Below are positions 35,728 to 45,500 of a stretch of 50,404 bases of DNA, piece after piece. The translations under genes were made by a program, and so were the position numbers. The notes under the pieces were generated by a model. It was not told the DNA's origin, did no database searches, and worked only from the letters and a program-made list of their open reading frames with translations. The stretch spans positions 1 to 50,404 of the forward strand of contig PBLG01000014.1 of the NCBI GenBank assembly GCA_002722315.1. The letters run 5' to 3'. The first letter of the stretch is position 1. Every line of letters begins with the position of its first letter. Origin of the DNA: Lysobacterales bacterium. GTDB lineage: Bacteria > Pseudomonadota > Gammaproteobacteria > Xanthomonadales > Wenzhouxiangellaceae.

Positions 35728-38700
35728 TCATGCCTCCCGCAGCTCCCCGTGGCGCGGCAGGTAGAGCGCGGTCCTGATGTCGGTCTCGCCCATCTGCTCG
35801 AACAGTTTTCGGTACAGGCCCAGCTGGGTTTCGTAGCGCGCGGCTTCCTCGGCGAGAAAGCCTTCGACGTCGCCGCCGGCCCGGTAGCCGGACTTGTAGT
35901 CGATGATCCAGCGCGTGCCGGTCTCGTCGATGAAGGTGCGGTCGATCACCGCGTTGATCAGCTTGCCGTCGATGCGGCCCGACAGCGCGAGTTCGCAGGC
36001 GGCGTCGGCGTGTTTTCCGCTCAGTATCCAGCGGCCGGTCTCGCTGTCCAGCGTACTCTCGAACGTCTTCGCGACAAGCGTGGCCGTGGCGTCCAGCGTC
36101 TCCGGCCCGGCGCCCAGCGCGCGCAGCAGGCCGGGAATGCGCTCGACCAGCCGGCGCCGCTCGGCCGGGGCCAGGTTCTCGATGCCGATCTTGCCGACGC
36201 GCTCCAATAGTGAATGCAGCACGGTGCCCGTGCGCCGGGCCTGGGCGCCGGCCCAGTTGAATTCGATCTCCACCTCGCGCTCGTGCGGGGGCAGTTTCGG
36301 GGTCCACGCCAGGGCCGACTCGAGCGGCGGCTGCCAGTCGGCCGGCACGCGGCGGATCGACTGGTCGGGCATGTTGTCGGACTGGCCGGCGGCGATGTCC
36401 CGGCCTTGACCCGGCGCTTCCGGTTCGCACGATTCCAGCGACTCGAGAAAACCGCCGCCGGCCTGCGGCCAGAGCAGTTCCATCAGGCTGCCGGCGGCTG
36501 GTTTCACGCTGTCGCGGGCCGGGTCCAGTACGCCGCTGACGACGAGGTGTCGGCGGGCACGGGTGCCGGCGACGTAGAGCAGCCGCTGGTTCTCGAATGC
36601 GTCGCGGGTCTTCTGCTCGGAGCGGATCAGGTCGATCAGCGGGGTGTTGTCCGATTGCCAGGCGGCGCGCAGCGGCGCCAGCAGCACCTGTTCGTCGCCT
36701 TCTTGAGGCGTGAACGGCAGCCAGTAGAGAAGCTCGCGGTCGTTGCCGCCGGTGCCGCGGTCCAGAGCGGGCAGCACCACCAGGTCCCATTCCAGGCCCT
36801 TGGCGCCGTGCATGGTCATGATTTCCAGCTTCACCGCCTCGTCGGCCGGATCGCCTTCGGTGAAGGCCTGGTCGAGAAGCTCTTCGAAATCGTTCCAGTC
36901 CTCGAGCAGGCCCTGTTCTTCGGCGGCCTCCAGCGTATCGAGCAGCAGGCGGGCCTCGGCAAGTTCGGACGCCCGATTCTGCAGGCAATGCGGGCCGCCG
37001 AGACGGCGCCATGCGCCCTCGACCCGGTCGCGCAAAGTGCGCTTGCCGACGAGATCACGCGCGGCGGCCAGCGCCGAATAAACGCGCTTCGCGCGAGCGC
37101 GGCCGTCCGGATCGAGCCGGTCCAGCGCGTCGTCGTCCAGCGGGTCCGCCCCGTCGCCGGCCAGCGCGTGCAGGTCGGCCAGCGTGAGTCCGCAGACCGG
37201 CGATCGAAGCACGGCCAGCAGTGCCGCTCTGTCGGCTGCAAATCCAATTGCCCGGGCCAGCGCCAGCAGGTCCTGTACCACCGGTCGGGAGGCCAGCGGG
37301 TCCAGCTTGACCGCCCGGAACGGAATGCCGCGGGCCTTGAGCGCCGGCAGGATATCGGCCAGGTGGCTGCGGGCCCGAACGATGATCGCGGCCTTGTAGT
37401 CCGGATCGTCGACGTTTTCTGCCAGCGCCCGACCGACGCGATCGGCGATCGCCTCGGCCTCGCGGCGCGCATCCGGGCATGCGAGCGTTTCAACACGGCC
37501 GCCCGGGCCGCGGCCGGCCTCGGAGCGCGCGTAGGCGACCGCGCCGGCGGCGATGTCTTCGGTGACCGGGAACGCCGGGCCGAGCGTGCCGTTGACCCAG
37601 TCGACGATCTCCGACTTCGAGCGAAAATTCTGATCCAGCCGCAGCGAGTCCAGCGTCAGCCCGCCCAGGCCGCGGTCGCGCGAGCGCATGAACAGGCCCA
37701 CCTCGGCCTCCCGGAAGCGGTAGATCGACTGCATCGGGTCGCCGACCACGAACAGGGTGCGGCCGTCGCCCGGCTGCCAGCCGTGGGTCAGCTTTTCGAG
37801 CAGGTGAAACTGGGCCCAGTTGGTGTCCTGGTATTCGTCGACCAGGATGTGCGAGATCCGGCGGTCGAGGTAAAGCCCCAGGTCGGAGAAACCCGAATCC
37901 TCGTCGCCCAGGCCTTGCAGCGCGGCGCGAGACAGCCCGGTGAAATCGGTCTGGCCGGCTTCGGCGAACACCAGTTCGAGTTCGACGGCGGCCCGCTCCA
38001 GCACCCGGATCAGGGCGCCGAGCACCTGCCATTCCTCGTCGCTGTAGCGCGGATCGGGCAGGCCGCGGGCGCGGTGCAGTTTTTCGGCCAGTTCGTCGTT
38101 GCCGGCCAGCGAATCAAGAAGCTCCTCGAAGCGCGCCTTTTGCGGCGTTTTCGGCGGAAAACCGGTCGTGATCATGACCGATTTGCGCCAGGTGCCGGTT
38201 TTGGTCAGGAACGCCTCGGCCAATGCCTGCCATTGCGGCAAATGGCCGGGATCTGCGGTGGGTAGGCCTTCTTCTTCGCCGAATTTCCGGATATCGGACG
38301 CTCGTCCTTCGGCCGCGAGGGTGTCGGCGGCGAAGCGCAGCAGGTGGGCGATCTCTTCGCCGTCGGTGTGGATCGCCGCCAGCGCCGCGTCCAGCTGCTT
38401 GCGGGCCTGGGCCAGCGAATCGACGACAACGTCGCGCAGCACCCCCTCGAAGGTTTCGCGGTCCGGCCGGCCCGTGACCCCGAGCACCCGCAGCCACTGC
38501 TCGCGCTTGCCCAGCAGCGAGACCAGCAGGTCCTCGATGTCCTGGGTGCGGTGGTCGCGCCACAGCAGCAGTTGCTCGAGGTCCGCCCCGAAACCGGACG
38601 ATGCGTCGTCGCCGCCCAGCGCCTCGAGCACCCGCCGGGCCGCCCGGCGGTAGAGCGCGCCGGTGTTGTCTGCCGGCTGCGGCACCGGGCCCAGCCGGCT

Positions 38701-39075
38701 GGCCACCGGCATGGTGCGCGCCAGGTAGTGACTGAAGCTGTCGATGGTGCGGATCATCAGCCGCTGCGGGTTTGCGGCCAGGTTCCAGCGCGCGACCTTG
38801 TCGGCGATCGCGCGGGCCTTTTCGGCGGCCGCCTTCTGGTGCGGCTCGATTGCATCGACATCCGGGTCGAGAAGATCCAGCACCCGTTTGCGCATTTCTG
38901 CCGCCGCCTTGCGCGTGAAGGTGATGGCCAGGATTTCCTCCGGCTCTTCGACCACGCCCAGCAGCGCGAGGTAGCGTTCGACCAGCAGCGTGGTCTTGCC
39001 CGAGCCGGCCGGGGCCTGGACGATTACCGATCGACCGGGATCCACCGCGGCCAGGCGTTGCCGTTGATCGCTCAT
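35728..39075 (-). CDS. AddA-like UvrD helicase with C-terminal nuclease
   Basis: A 1115-residue superfamily 1 helicase with the layout of AddA/RecB. Walker A is APAGSGKTT (21-29). Motif II is VDEYQDTNWAQ near 412, and motifs IV-VI follow in SEIVDWVNGTLG and RLLYVAGTRARRHL. The C-terminal PD-(D/E)xK nuclease has the DGKLINAVIDR strand and IDYKSG with Asp1059 and Lys1061, then YETQLGLYRKLF. With its neighbour it should resect double-strand breaks. ATG 39075 overlaps the AddB-like stop by ATGA; the frame reaching 39912 is an artefact. This pair differs from classical AddAB in detail, so I leave out the symbol. Confidence 0.92.
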   Translation of the reverse strand: MSDQRQRLAAVDPGRSVIVQAPAGSGKTTLLVERYLALLGVVEEPEEILAITFTRKAAAEMRKRVLDLLDPDVDAIEPHQKAAAEKARAIADKVARWNLAANPQRLMIRTIDSFSHYLARTMPVASRLGPVPQPADNTGALYRRAARRVLEALGGDDASSGFGADLEQLLLWRDHRTQDIEDLLVSLLGKREQWLRVLGVTGRPDRETFEGVLRDVVVDSLAQARKQLDAALAAIHTDGEEIAHLLRFAADTLAAEGRASDIRKFGEEEGLPTADPGHLPQWQALAEAFLTKTGTWRKSVMITTGFPPKTPQKARFEELLDSLAGNDELAEKLHRARGLPDPRYSDEEWQVLGALIRVLERAAVELELVFAEAGQTDFTGLSRAALQGLGDEDSGFSDLGLYLDRRISHILVDEYQDTNWAQFHLLEKLTHGWQPGDGRTLFVVGDPMQSIYRFREAEVGLFMRSRDRGLGGLTLDSLRLDQNFRSKSEIVDWVNGTLGPAFPVTEDIAAGAVAYARSEAGRGPGGRVETLACPDARREAEAIADRVGRALAENVDDPDYKAAIIVRARSHLADILPALKARGIPFRAVKLDPLASRPVVQDLLALARAIGFAADRAALLAVLRSPVCGLTLADLHALAGDGADPLDDDALDRLDPDGRARAKRVYSALAAARDLVGKRTLRDRVEGAWRRLGGPHCLQNRASELAEARLLLDTLEAAEEQGLLEDWNDFEELLDQAFTEGDPADEAVKLEIMTMHGAKGLEWDLVVLPALDRGTGGNDRELLYWLPFTPQEGDEQVLLAPLRAAWQSDNTPLIDLIRSEQKTRDAFENQRLLYVAGTRARRHLVVSGVLDPARDSVKPAAGSLMELLWPQAGGGFLESLESCEPEAPGQGRDIAAGQSDNMPDQSIRRVPADWQPPLESALAWTPKLPPHEREVEIEFNWAGAQARRTGTVLHSLLERVGKIGIENLAPAERRRLVERIPGLLRALGAGPETLDATATLVAKTFESTLDSETGRWILSGKHADAACELALSGRIDGKLINAVIDRTFIDETGTRWIIDYKSGYRAGGDVEGFLAEEAARYETQLGLYRKLFEQMGETDIRTALYLPRHGELREA

Positions 39076-41738
39076 GACTCGCCCGCCGCGTCGGTCGTGA
39101 ACTGGCGCTCGTGGATTCGGCAAAGCGAATGCAGGTGACAGTTGCGGCAGACCTGGCCGTCGCGCGGATCGACTTCGGCGCGGCCTTCCTGGAAAGAGAT
39201 CGCCAGTCCGTTCAGGTTGCCCCGCCACGCGTCCATCAGCGCATTCCAGTCCTCGGTTTCCTTCCACGCGCCTTTCGCCGCGGCCAGCTCGGTGACGCCC
39301 GGAATGCCGGTGTCGGTCTCGCAAAGGCCGTCGAATTTCAGCTCGTCGGGCCGGATCCGGGCGAAAGCCAGCGCCGCGGGCCGCGGGTCCATGGCCAGCG
39401 CATAGGCCGGCAGCTGCGGATCGGCGATGCGCCGGTCCGGACGCCAGCCGTTCCTGCCGGCCCGCCCGGTCTTGTAGTCGATCAGCACCGTGCCGGCCGG
39501 GGTTTCGTCGATCCGGTCGATCTTGCCTTCGAGCTTCAGACCGGCGAATTCCATCAGGATCTTCTGTTCCCGCGCACGCACCCGGAACTCGCCGCGATTT
39601 CGTTCGAGGGCCAGCCAGCGCGCCAGCGTGCGACGGGTGCACCTGATTTCCAGCCTGCGGCCCGCCGGGCTGAGCAGCAGCCGGTGGGCTTCCGTGAAGC
39701 GGCCCAGCGCCTGTTCGGCGGCCGTCGAGATACGCTGCTCCAGGTCTTCGGGCGACAGGGCGATCAGCGCGGCGTGGTCTTTCAGTCCGTCCCAGAAGAT
39801 TTCCAGTGCGACGTGAATCAGGTTGCCGCGGGCGGCCGCGTCCAGGCCGGGCCGCGGCGATGCCAGTTCGCGGGCGCCCAGCCGGCGAAGCGCGAAGGCG
39901 CGGAACGGGCACGCCGACTGATCGCTGAGCACGCCCGTCCCGCCGCGAACCCGATCGACACCGCCGCCGGACGCGTCGAGCACCGGTGCGTGGATGTCGT
40001 CGTCGATGCGCTCGAGCTGAACCGGCGTGGCCGGATCGACGGCTTCAGCCGGTTCGACGATTTCCAGCGCCTCCACCAGTTGGCATCTCTGGCGCTGCTG
40101 GTCGTCGCTGCCGGTCGAGAAGCTGCCGAGGATTTGCCCACCCGTGCGCGCAAGACCCGCCAGCTCCAGCCGCGCGCGCTCGAGCTTGCCGTCGCCGCCG
40201 GCCGCCGGGACGGCGGCCTGGACCGGGCCGGGAATCAGCGGATCTCGCCGGGCCGCGCCCGGCCACGTGTCGGCGTCCAGCGTGGTGATCCAGACCGCGT
40301 CGAAGCGCGAACCCAGCGCTTCCTCCACGCCCAGGATTTCCACCGGGCAACCCGGGTTGCGCTCGCGGAAGGTCGCACCGTTGGCGCGCTCGGCGAGCAA
40401 CGACAGCGCAGAGCCGCGCCTGACCGGCCCGTCGACGACCACGTCCAGCGCGCCGAAGTCCTCCAGCAGTTCGTGCCAGCGCCCGAGCACCTGGAACTCG
40501 CGCGAGTCCAGCGCGCGGCCGCGGCCGAAGCCCAGCAGCCCCAGTTCTGTCTGGAAGCGCTTGACCCATTCCGACGGCCAGGCCGGGTCCCGATGCTCGG
40601 CGCGCACCCCGCGCCAGCCCTCGAGCTGCCGGCCGAGCGCGTCGGCGCCGGCCTTGCGGCATGCGGCCATCAGCTCGAAGCCGGTGATCTCGAACGGCGA
40701 CCATCGCATCAGGCCCGCGACCGCGGCGGCCCGGCGGTCGGCCTCGCTGTCGGCGCCGGACAGGAACGGCGAGGAAAGGACGCGACCGGCCGTCGGCTGG
40801 TCGATGCGGTTCGGGTCCAGGCCCAGCAGCAACAGCGCGTCGGCGACCAGCGACCACTGCGCCAGCGGCAGCCCCAGCGATACGTGCCAGGGCTCGGCAC
40901 CTGTCTCGCCCAGCGCGAAGCCGGGCGGATCGAAGACCTGCCGGAAAATCCGCTCGACGCGAGTCAGCCGCCCGGCGAGATCGGGCACCACGACGGCGAT
41001 GGCCGGGTCCGGCTTGTCGTCCGTATGGGCCTCCAGGCGCGCCCGCGCCCACCTGGCGGCGGCGCGCAGTTCATCGTCGGGCTCGACAAACTTGTGCAGC
41101 GTCATCGCCGGGGCTTCCGGCGGCGCGTCCGCCACGGACCACTCGCGCCCGAGGAGCTCGACGCCGGCCGATTCAAGCGCGTCGAATATCGACGCCTGCA
41201 GCGGCGTGGGCGGCAATTCGAAGCCGCTGAGCTGGATGCGCTCCGGCAGCGCCAGGCGGCGCCCGGCGATGAGCGAGGGGAGTTCGGCGGCGAAGCGCCA
41301 TTCGTCGATCACGCCGCGCTCCCGACAGAGCTTTTCGAAGCGCGCCACCCATTCACGGAACTGTCGGCTGTCCTCCGAAAGCAGCGGCTCCGGCCAGTCG
41401 CGCGGGTGCTGCAGTTCGTATTCATGGATCGTGCGCCACGCGCGCTCGGCCAGCGCGTGCACGCGCGGCTCGCCGACGAACACGTCGGTATCGATGACCT
41501 GCTGCCAGAGCATTCGCGCCTGGGCGGCGGAAACGGGCACCTGCTCGACGACGCCGGCCATCAGCGCCTCGGAGCGTAATCTGCCCAGCCAGGCCGAAAA
41601 CGAAAGTACTTCAGGCGAGCGCCAGGCCGTCGCACCCTCGGCCAGCCGTGCCTCGGAAAGCCTGCGCATCTCCGCGCGCGCCAGGCGAGCGGTGGGGATC
41701 AGGATGGTTTGTGCTTCGGATGCGTGCTGCTCGGCCAT
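39072..41738 (-). CDS. AddB-like PD-(D/E)XK nuclease, Fe-S type
   Basis: An 888-residue partner of the AddA-like helicase. The N-terminal two thirds are an inactivated helicase-like region. The nuclease core is LEGKIDRIDE then LIDYKTGR, with Asp754 and Lys756. Cys610 (QSACPFRAF) and the C-terminal Cys864, Cys867 and Cys873 (CRNCHLHSLC) fit the 4Fe-4S cluster that holds this nuclease fold together in AddB. It corresponds to the family annotated as probable DNA repair protein found beside UvrD-type helicases in gammaproteobacteria. Confidence 0.9.
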   Translation of the reverse strand: MAEQHASEAQTILIPTARLARAEMRRLSEARLAEGATAWRSPEVLSFSAWLGRLRSEALMAGVVEQVPVSAAQARMLWQQVIDTDVFVGEPRVHALAERAWRTIHEYELQHPRDWPEPLLSEDSRQFREWVARFEKLCRERGVIDEWRFAAELPSLIAGRRLALPERIQLSGFELPPTPLQASIFDALESAGVELLGREWSVADAPPEAPAMTLHKFVEPDDELRAAARWARARLEAHTDDKPDPAIAVVVPDLAGRLTRVERIFRQVFDPPGFALGETGAEPWHVSLGLPLAQWSLVADALLLLGLDPNRIDQPTAGRVLSSPFLSGADSEADRRAAAVAGLMRWSPFEITGFELMAACRKAGADALGRQLEGWRGVRAEHRDPAWPSEWVKRFQTELGLLGFGRGRALDSREFQVLGRWHELLEDFGALDVVVDGPVRRGSALSLLAERANGATFRERNPGCPVEILGVEEALGSRFDAVWITTLDADTWPGAARRDPLIPGPVQAAVPAAGGDGKLERARLELAGLARTGGQILGSFSTGSDDQQRQRCQLVEALEIVEPAEAVDPATPVQLERIDDDIHAPVLDASGGGVDRVRGGTGVLSDQSACPFRAFALRRLGARELASPRPGLDAAARGNLIHVALEIFWDGLKDHAALIALSPEDLEQRISTAAEQALGRFTEAHRLLLSPAGRRLEIRCTRRTLARWLALERNRGEFRVRAREQKILMEFAGLKLEGKIDRIDETPAGTVLIDYKTGRAGRNGWRPDRRIADPQLPAYALAMDPRPAALAFARIRPDELKFDGLCETDTGIPGVTELAAAKGAWKETEDWNALMDAWRGNLNGLAISFQEGRAEVDPRDGQVCRNCHLHSLCRIHERQFTTDAAGES

Positions 41739-41827
41739 GCGGTCATTATGCCGACAACGTTCTCAGAACCTGAGAGTCATGCAAGCTGCACCACGGTTGG
41801 TCTTCGATCGATTGATCGAGCGATCCG

Positions 41828-42211
41828 TCAGGCCAGCTTCAAGCCGAAACTTTCGAAGCACTGAAAATCCTGCACGTTCATCGTTACGAGCGCGGCGCCT
41901 CGCTCTCTTGCCGAGGCGGCGATCATGCAGTCGGCCAGTGTGCCGCGGCGACGACCGGTTGCATTGAAAAATTCGGCGGCGCGCCGAGCATCCTGCTCGC
42001 TGTAATCGATTCGAACGGTAACGATCTGCTCGGCCAGTACAAGCTCCTCCGGCTTCAATGGCCCGCACAGAAACTCGGTCCAGGCAATCGAAGTCATGCA
42101 AAGCGGCTGTCCTTCCCGCAACCACTGCCGCAAGCGACGGTCTTGTTCGGTACCCGGAACCAGCGCACGGATCAGGAAACAGGTGTCGAGGTGGATTGCA
42201 GTGTTAGCCAT
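41828..42211 (-). CDS. vapC: PIN-domain toxin (VapC-like)
   Basis: A 127-residue PIN ribonuclease. HLDTCFLIRAL has the first Asp, TEFLCG the Glu, and LADCMIAASARERGAALVTM the third Asp in the usual helix. MNVQDFQCFESFGLKL is the family end. It overlaps the antitoxin gene by eight bases (ATGGCTAA), a sign of coupled translation. It is a different subgroup from the VapC at 35027, so the two pairs are unlikely to be duplicates. Confidence 0.92.
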   Translation of the reverse strand: MANTAIHLDTCFLIRALVPGTEQDRRLRQWLREGQPLCMTSIAWTEFLCGPLKPEELVLAEQIVTVRIDYSEQDARRAAEFFNATGRRRGTLADCMIAASARERGAALVTMNVQDFQCFESFGLKLA

Positions 42212-42482
42212 CCGTCCGGTCGCGACCCATCTCGGCCCGCTCGCGACGGACTTGCGCGGCCCAGTCTTCGGCTTGTTCTGCGGTCAGACCGACGCGTTTC
42301 TGCAGTTCTTCCAGTGCTTGCAGGCGTTGATCTTCCGGTGGGCTCTCCTGACGCGCCAGTGCATGCACCGCCCGCCGCAGGATTTCGGACTTCGACGTCC
42401 CGAAGCGACGCGCCAGTCGCTCCAGATCATGAACCGTCTGAGGGTCAAGCGAGTAGGTGGATTTTACGGTTGGTGTCGCCAT
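42204..42482 (-). CDS. Ribbon-helix-helix antitoxin, probably leaderless
   Basis: A 92-residue antitoxin. The N-terminal KSTYSLDPQTVHDLERLA then GTSKSEILRRAV is a ribbon-helix-helix DNA-binding domain; the charged C-terminus (EDWAAQVRRERAEMGRD) should wrap the PIN toxin. I chose ATG 42482 because a promoter lies immediately before it; the frame from 42530 would run through that promoter and its operator. There is no ribosome binding site upstream of this ATG. Confidence 0.88.
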   Translation of the reverse strand: MATPTVKSTYSLDPQTVHDLERLARRFGTSKSEILRRAVHALARQESPPEDQRLQALEELQKRVGLTAEQAEDWAAQVRRERAEMGRDRTDG

Positions 42483-42488
42483 GTGAAA

Positions 42489-42517
42489 ATAGTATGGCCA
42501 TACTTTTTCATTGTCAA
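42489..42517 (-). promoter_or_regulatory. Promoter and palindromic operator of the second TA pair
   Basis: On the minus strand TTGACA (42517-42512) and TACTAT (42494-42489) are 17 bases apart. The -10 ends only six bases before the antitoxin ATG, so the RNA should start at or next to the A of the ATG. A perfect 14-base palindrome, AGTATGGCCATACT (42491-42504), covers part of the spacer and the -10. That is the expected place for autoregulation by a ribbon-helix-helix antitoxin. Confidence 0.75.
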
Positions 42518-42536
42518 CTGGAGCTGCCAATCCCTG

Positions 42537-45500
42537 TTACGCCACGCCGACGATGCAGGCGACGATGCGCTCGTCGGCCGGGCGCTGGGCCGGGAAGTCG
42601 CTGGCGAACGCGTCGAGGATCTTCGGCAGAAGCTCTTGTTCACTGGCAATCACCGCCGCCCGGATGTCCTTGAGCAGCAGCGGCTTGTTGCGCCCGCCGG
42701 CGCGCAGGCGTTCGTACCAGACCGGGCGGATCAGGTCCAGCCAGCGCGAGGCCACCTCGTCCCAGTCCGGCTGCAGGTCACGCCCTCCGGCGCCGAGCAT
42801 TTCCAGCAACTGCAGCAGCCCGTCGACCCGGGGTTGGTCGCCGCGCTCGCCGGCGTTTTGCAGATAGCGCTGCAGCACGATTTCCATTTCCTCCAGCGCC
42901 CGACGCTTGCGCCGCGAGACCAGCCGGCGCTCGGCAGCGGTCAGTCGCTCGATCGCCAGCGCGATTGTCCTTTCGCCGCTGCGCGTCATGTCTGCACGGT
43001 CGGCGGCCTCGGCCAGCCGGCGGCGGAGCTTGCGGCAGATGCTTTCCAGGTCGGTGTCGGGCCGTGTCGTCGTTTCGGCCTCCAGGTCGTCGAGCAGAAT
43101 CCATTTCGGGATGCCGCTGTTGTCGCGGGTGCAGAAGAACGCCCACGGCCGGTCGGCAGCGACCAGGCTGACCCGCGAGAGGACCTGCCCGCCGATATCG
43201 CGATAGGCGTCGACGTAGCGCGGCTCGACCAGCGCCCGGTCGCCCTCGATCAGCCTGCGGACCGGCGAGAACGCGTCGTCTATGCCGTCCCATTCGCCGG
43301 CGCGGGTTTCGTATTCGCGGATCGCCTCGCGCGCGCTGACCCGGTTGCCCGCGGCGCGAACCTTGTCGGGCAGCGGCATGTTGGAGCCGAGCAGGTTGTC
43401 GACGGTCTCGTAGCGTTCTATGAAGCGCTCGTCGGTCTTCAGCGCGAACTCCACAGAATCGTCGGGCCACCAGGCGTCGATGGTCTTGTGCGGGCTGTCG
43501 AGGCGATCGACGCGCCCGACGCGCTGCTCGGCGATGCGCACCACGCTGGGCATGTCCAGGTGGACCACCACCCTTGCGCGCTGAAGATTGACCCCTTCGG
43601 AGACGCTGTCGGAACACAATCCGACCACGCGCCCCGGCTCGCGGCTGTTCGGGGCGAACCGCCGGAGCAGGCCCGAGCGCTGCGACTGCGCATCGCCGGT
43701 GGCCACCAGCACGTCCAGCGCCGGATCGATGTCCCGGAGATGGCGCCGGATCACGGCCAGCGTGATCGGCCGGGTGTCGAACGCCAGCACGTGATCGTCG
43801 CGCGACGACAGACCGGCCAGGTGGCGCGCCTTGGCCGCCTCGCGCGCCGGGCTGATGCGTCTGGCCAGCGCGGCGATTTCCTCGACGATGTGCTTGTCGT
43901 GCTCGCACGCCTTTCGGTGGGCGTCGGAATCCGATAGCCAGTCGGGCAGGGCGATCGAAAGCCGGTTCCTCGGCGGCTTGCCGGCGGCCCGCTCGATGCT
44001 TGCGGCAATGTTGCCGCCGGCGCTGCGGGCGTGGCCTTCGATGCCGGCCAGCTTGATCGCCGCGTCGCTGCCCAGTAGATGCTCGACCAGGGCGGCGGTC
44101 GACGAACGCAGCGAGTGCATGATCATGTACTGCGACAGCTTGTTGGCCGCGCGCAGTCTTCCATCGAGGAACTGCTGCTCGGAAACGCCCTTGCGCGCCA
44201 GGTTGGGCGGCAGCGCGACGTCCTTGCGGAAATGCAGTACGCCGTGCAGCGTGCCGGCCAGTTCGCGAATCCGAGCCGCCAGCTTGCGATCGGCCGACCG
44301 CTCGTCGAGCGCGTAGATCAGCGCGTTGTGCTTCGGGAAGCGGCACCTGCGCCCGGCGCCGTCGCGGTACTGGTCGGGGGCCTGTTCGATCAACGTATTG
44401 AGCATGCGCTTGGTGCGCCGGACGGTAAAGCGGGCGATCTCCTTGCGCAGCCGGGCAATCTCGTCTTCGCCCAGCGATCGCGACAGCGAGCGCACGCCCA
44501 GCATCTTCTCGAACGCTTTCTGCGTCGAGTCGTCGAGGTTGTCCGCGCCCAGCATGTCGGCGATGCGCAGCAGGTCCTGGGCCGAGCGGTTGATCGGCGT
44601 GGCGGTAAACAGCACCACGTGGTCGGCCATGTTGCGCAGCAGCTGCTGGGTACGGCGCGAGGCGTTGTTGAGAAAATTGTGGCCTTCGTCGACGCACAGC
44701 ACCTGGGCGCGCCTGAGGTTGGTCAGCAGGATGTCGCGCTCGCCGGCAGCGGCGTGGCTCAGGCCCCCGTGCGAGAACACGTCCAGCGGCACGGATGCCA
44801 TTGCCGCTTCGTCCTTCCAGCCCTGGACGACCGAGGGCGGGGCGATCATGAGCGCCTTGCCGGTGCGCAGCCTGTTCGAACGAATGATGTCGTGCATCTT
44901 GGCGCCGATCAGGTGGACCCCGGCGCGCGTCTTGCCCGAACCGGTCGCGTCGGCGAACAGCACGCTGCCGCGCTCCTTCAGGATGTACAGCGCCTGGGCG
45001 ATGCCGAGCTTCTGCGACGGCCACAGGCTGGCGTCGTCGGCAAGGTACTGCCCGGCCAGGAAACGGTCGGCCCATTCGCCTGCAAGGAGTTCGGTGGCCG
45101 CGCGCGCCAGCGCATCTTTCCAGCCGACCACGTCGAGCAGCTGTTCCAGCAGCTCGGCCAGTTCATTGTTGTAGCCGGTGCCAAGTTCCCAGATCTGCTC
45201 GGCGATTTGCCGGGTTTCGTGGTAGCGTCTGGATTCGGCTGAATTTCCGTGGGCCTCGAACCGGGCGTTGGCCTCGAACTGGCGGCCCAGGCCTGGCGTG
45301 GTGAAGTTGCTCGATCCCAGTGTGGCCGCGTTGTCGCCGATGAACAGCTTGGCGTGCAGTCGCCAACCCGGGCGCGCCAGGTAGCGCGCCTGCACCCGGC
45401 CGCTTTTCAGTGCATCGATGGCCGCGAGTACCGGGGATGCCAACAGCACCGAGAAGCCGCGCGACAACCAGTATTCGCGCATCTCCCCCGGCAGCCGCTT

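Noticed and set aside
39076..39912. N-terminal extension of the AddA-like frame into the AddB-like gene
   Set aside because: The true start MSDQRQRLAAV lies at 39075 with ATGA overlap; the upstream part is a shadow of the AddB-like gene.
39111..41579. 822-codon plus-strand frame opposite the AddB-like gene
   Set aside because: It is the antisense of a gene with recognisable nuclease and Fe-S motifs; its own product has no domain and a composition typical of shadows.
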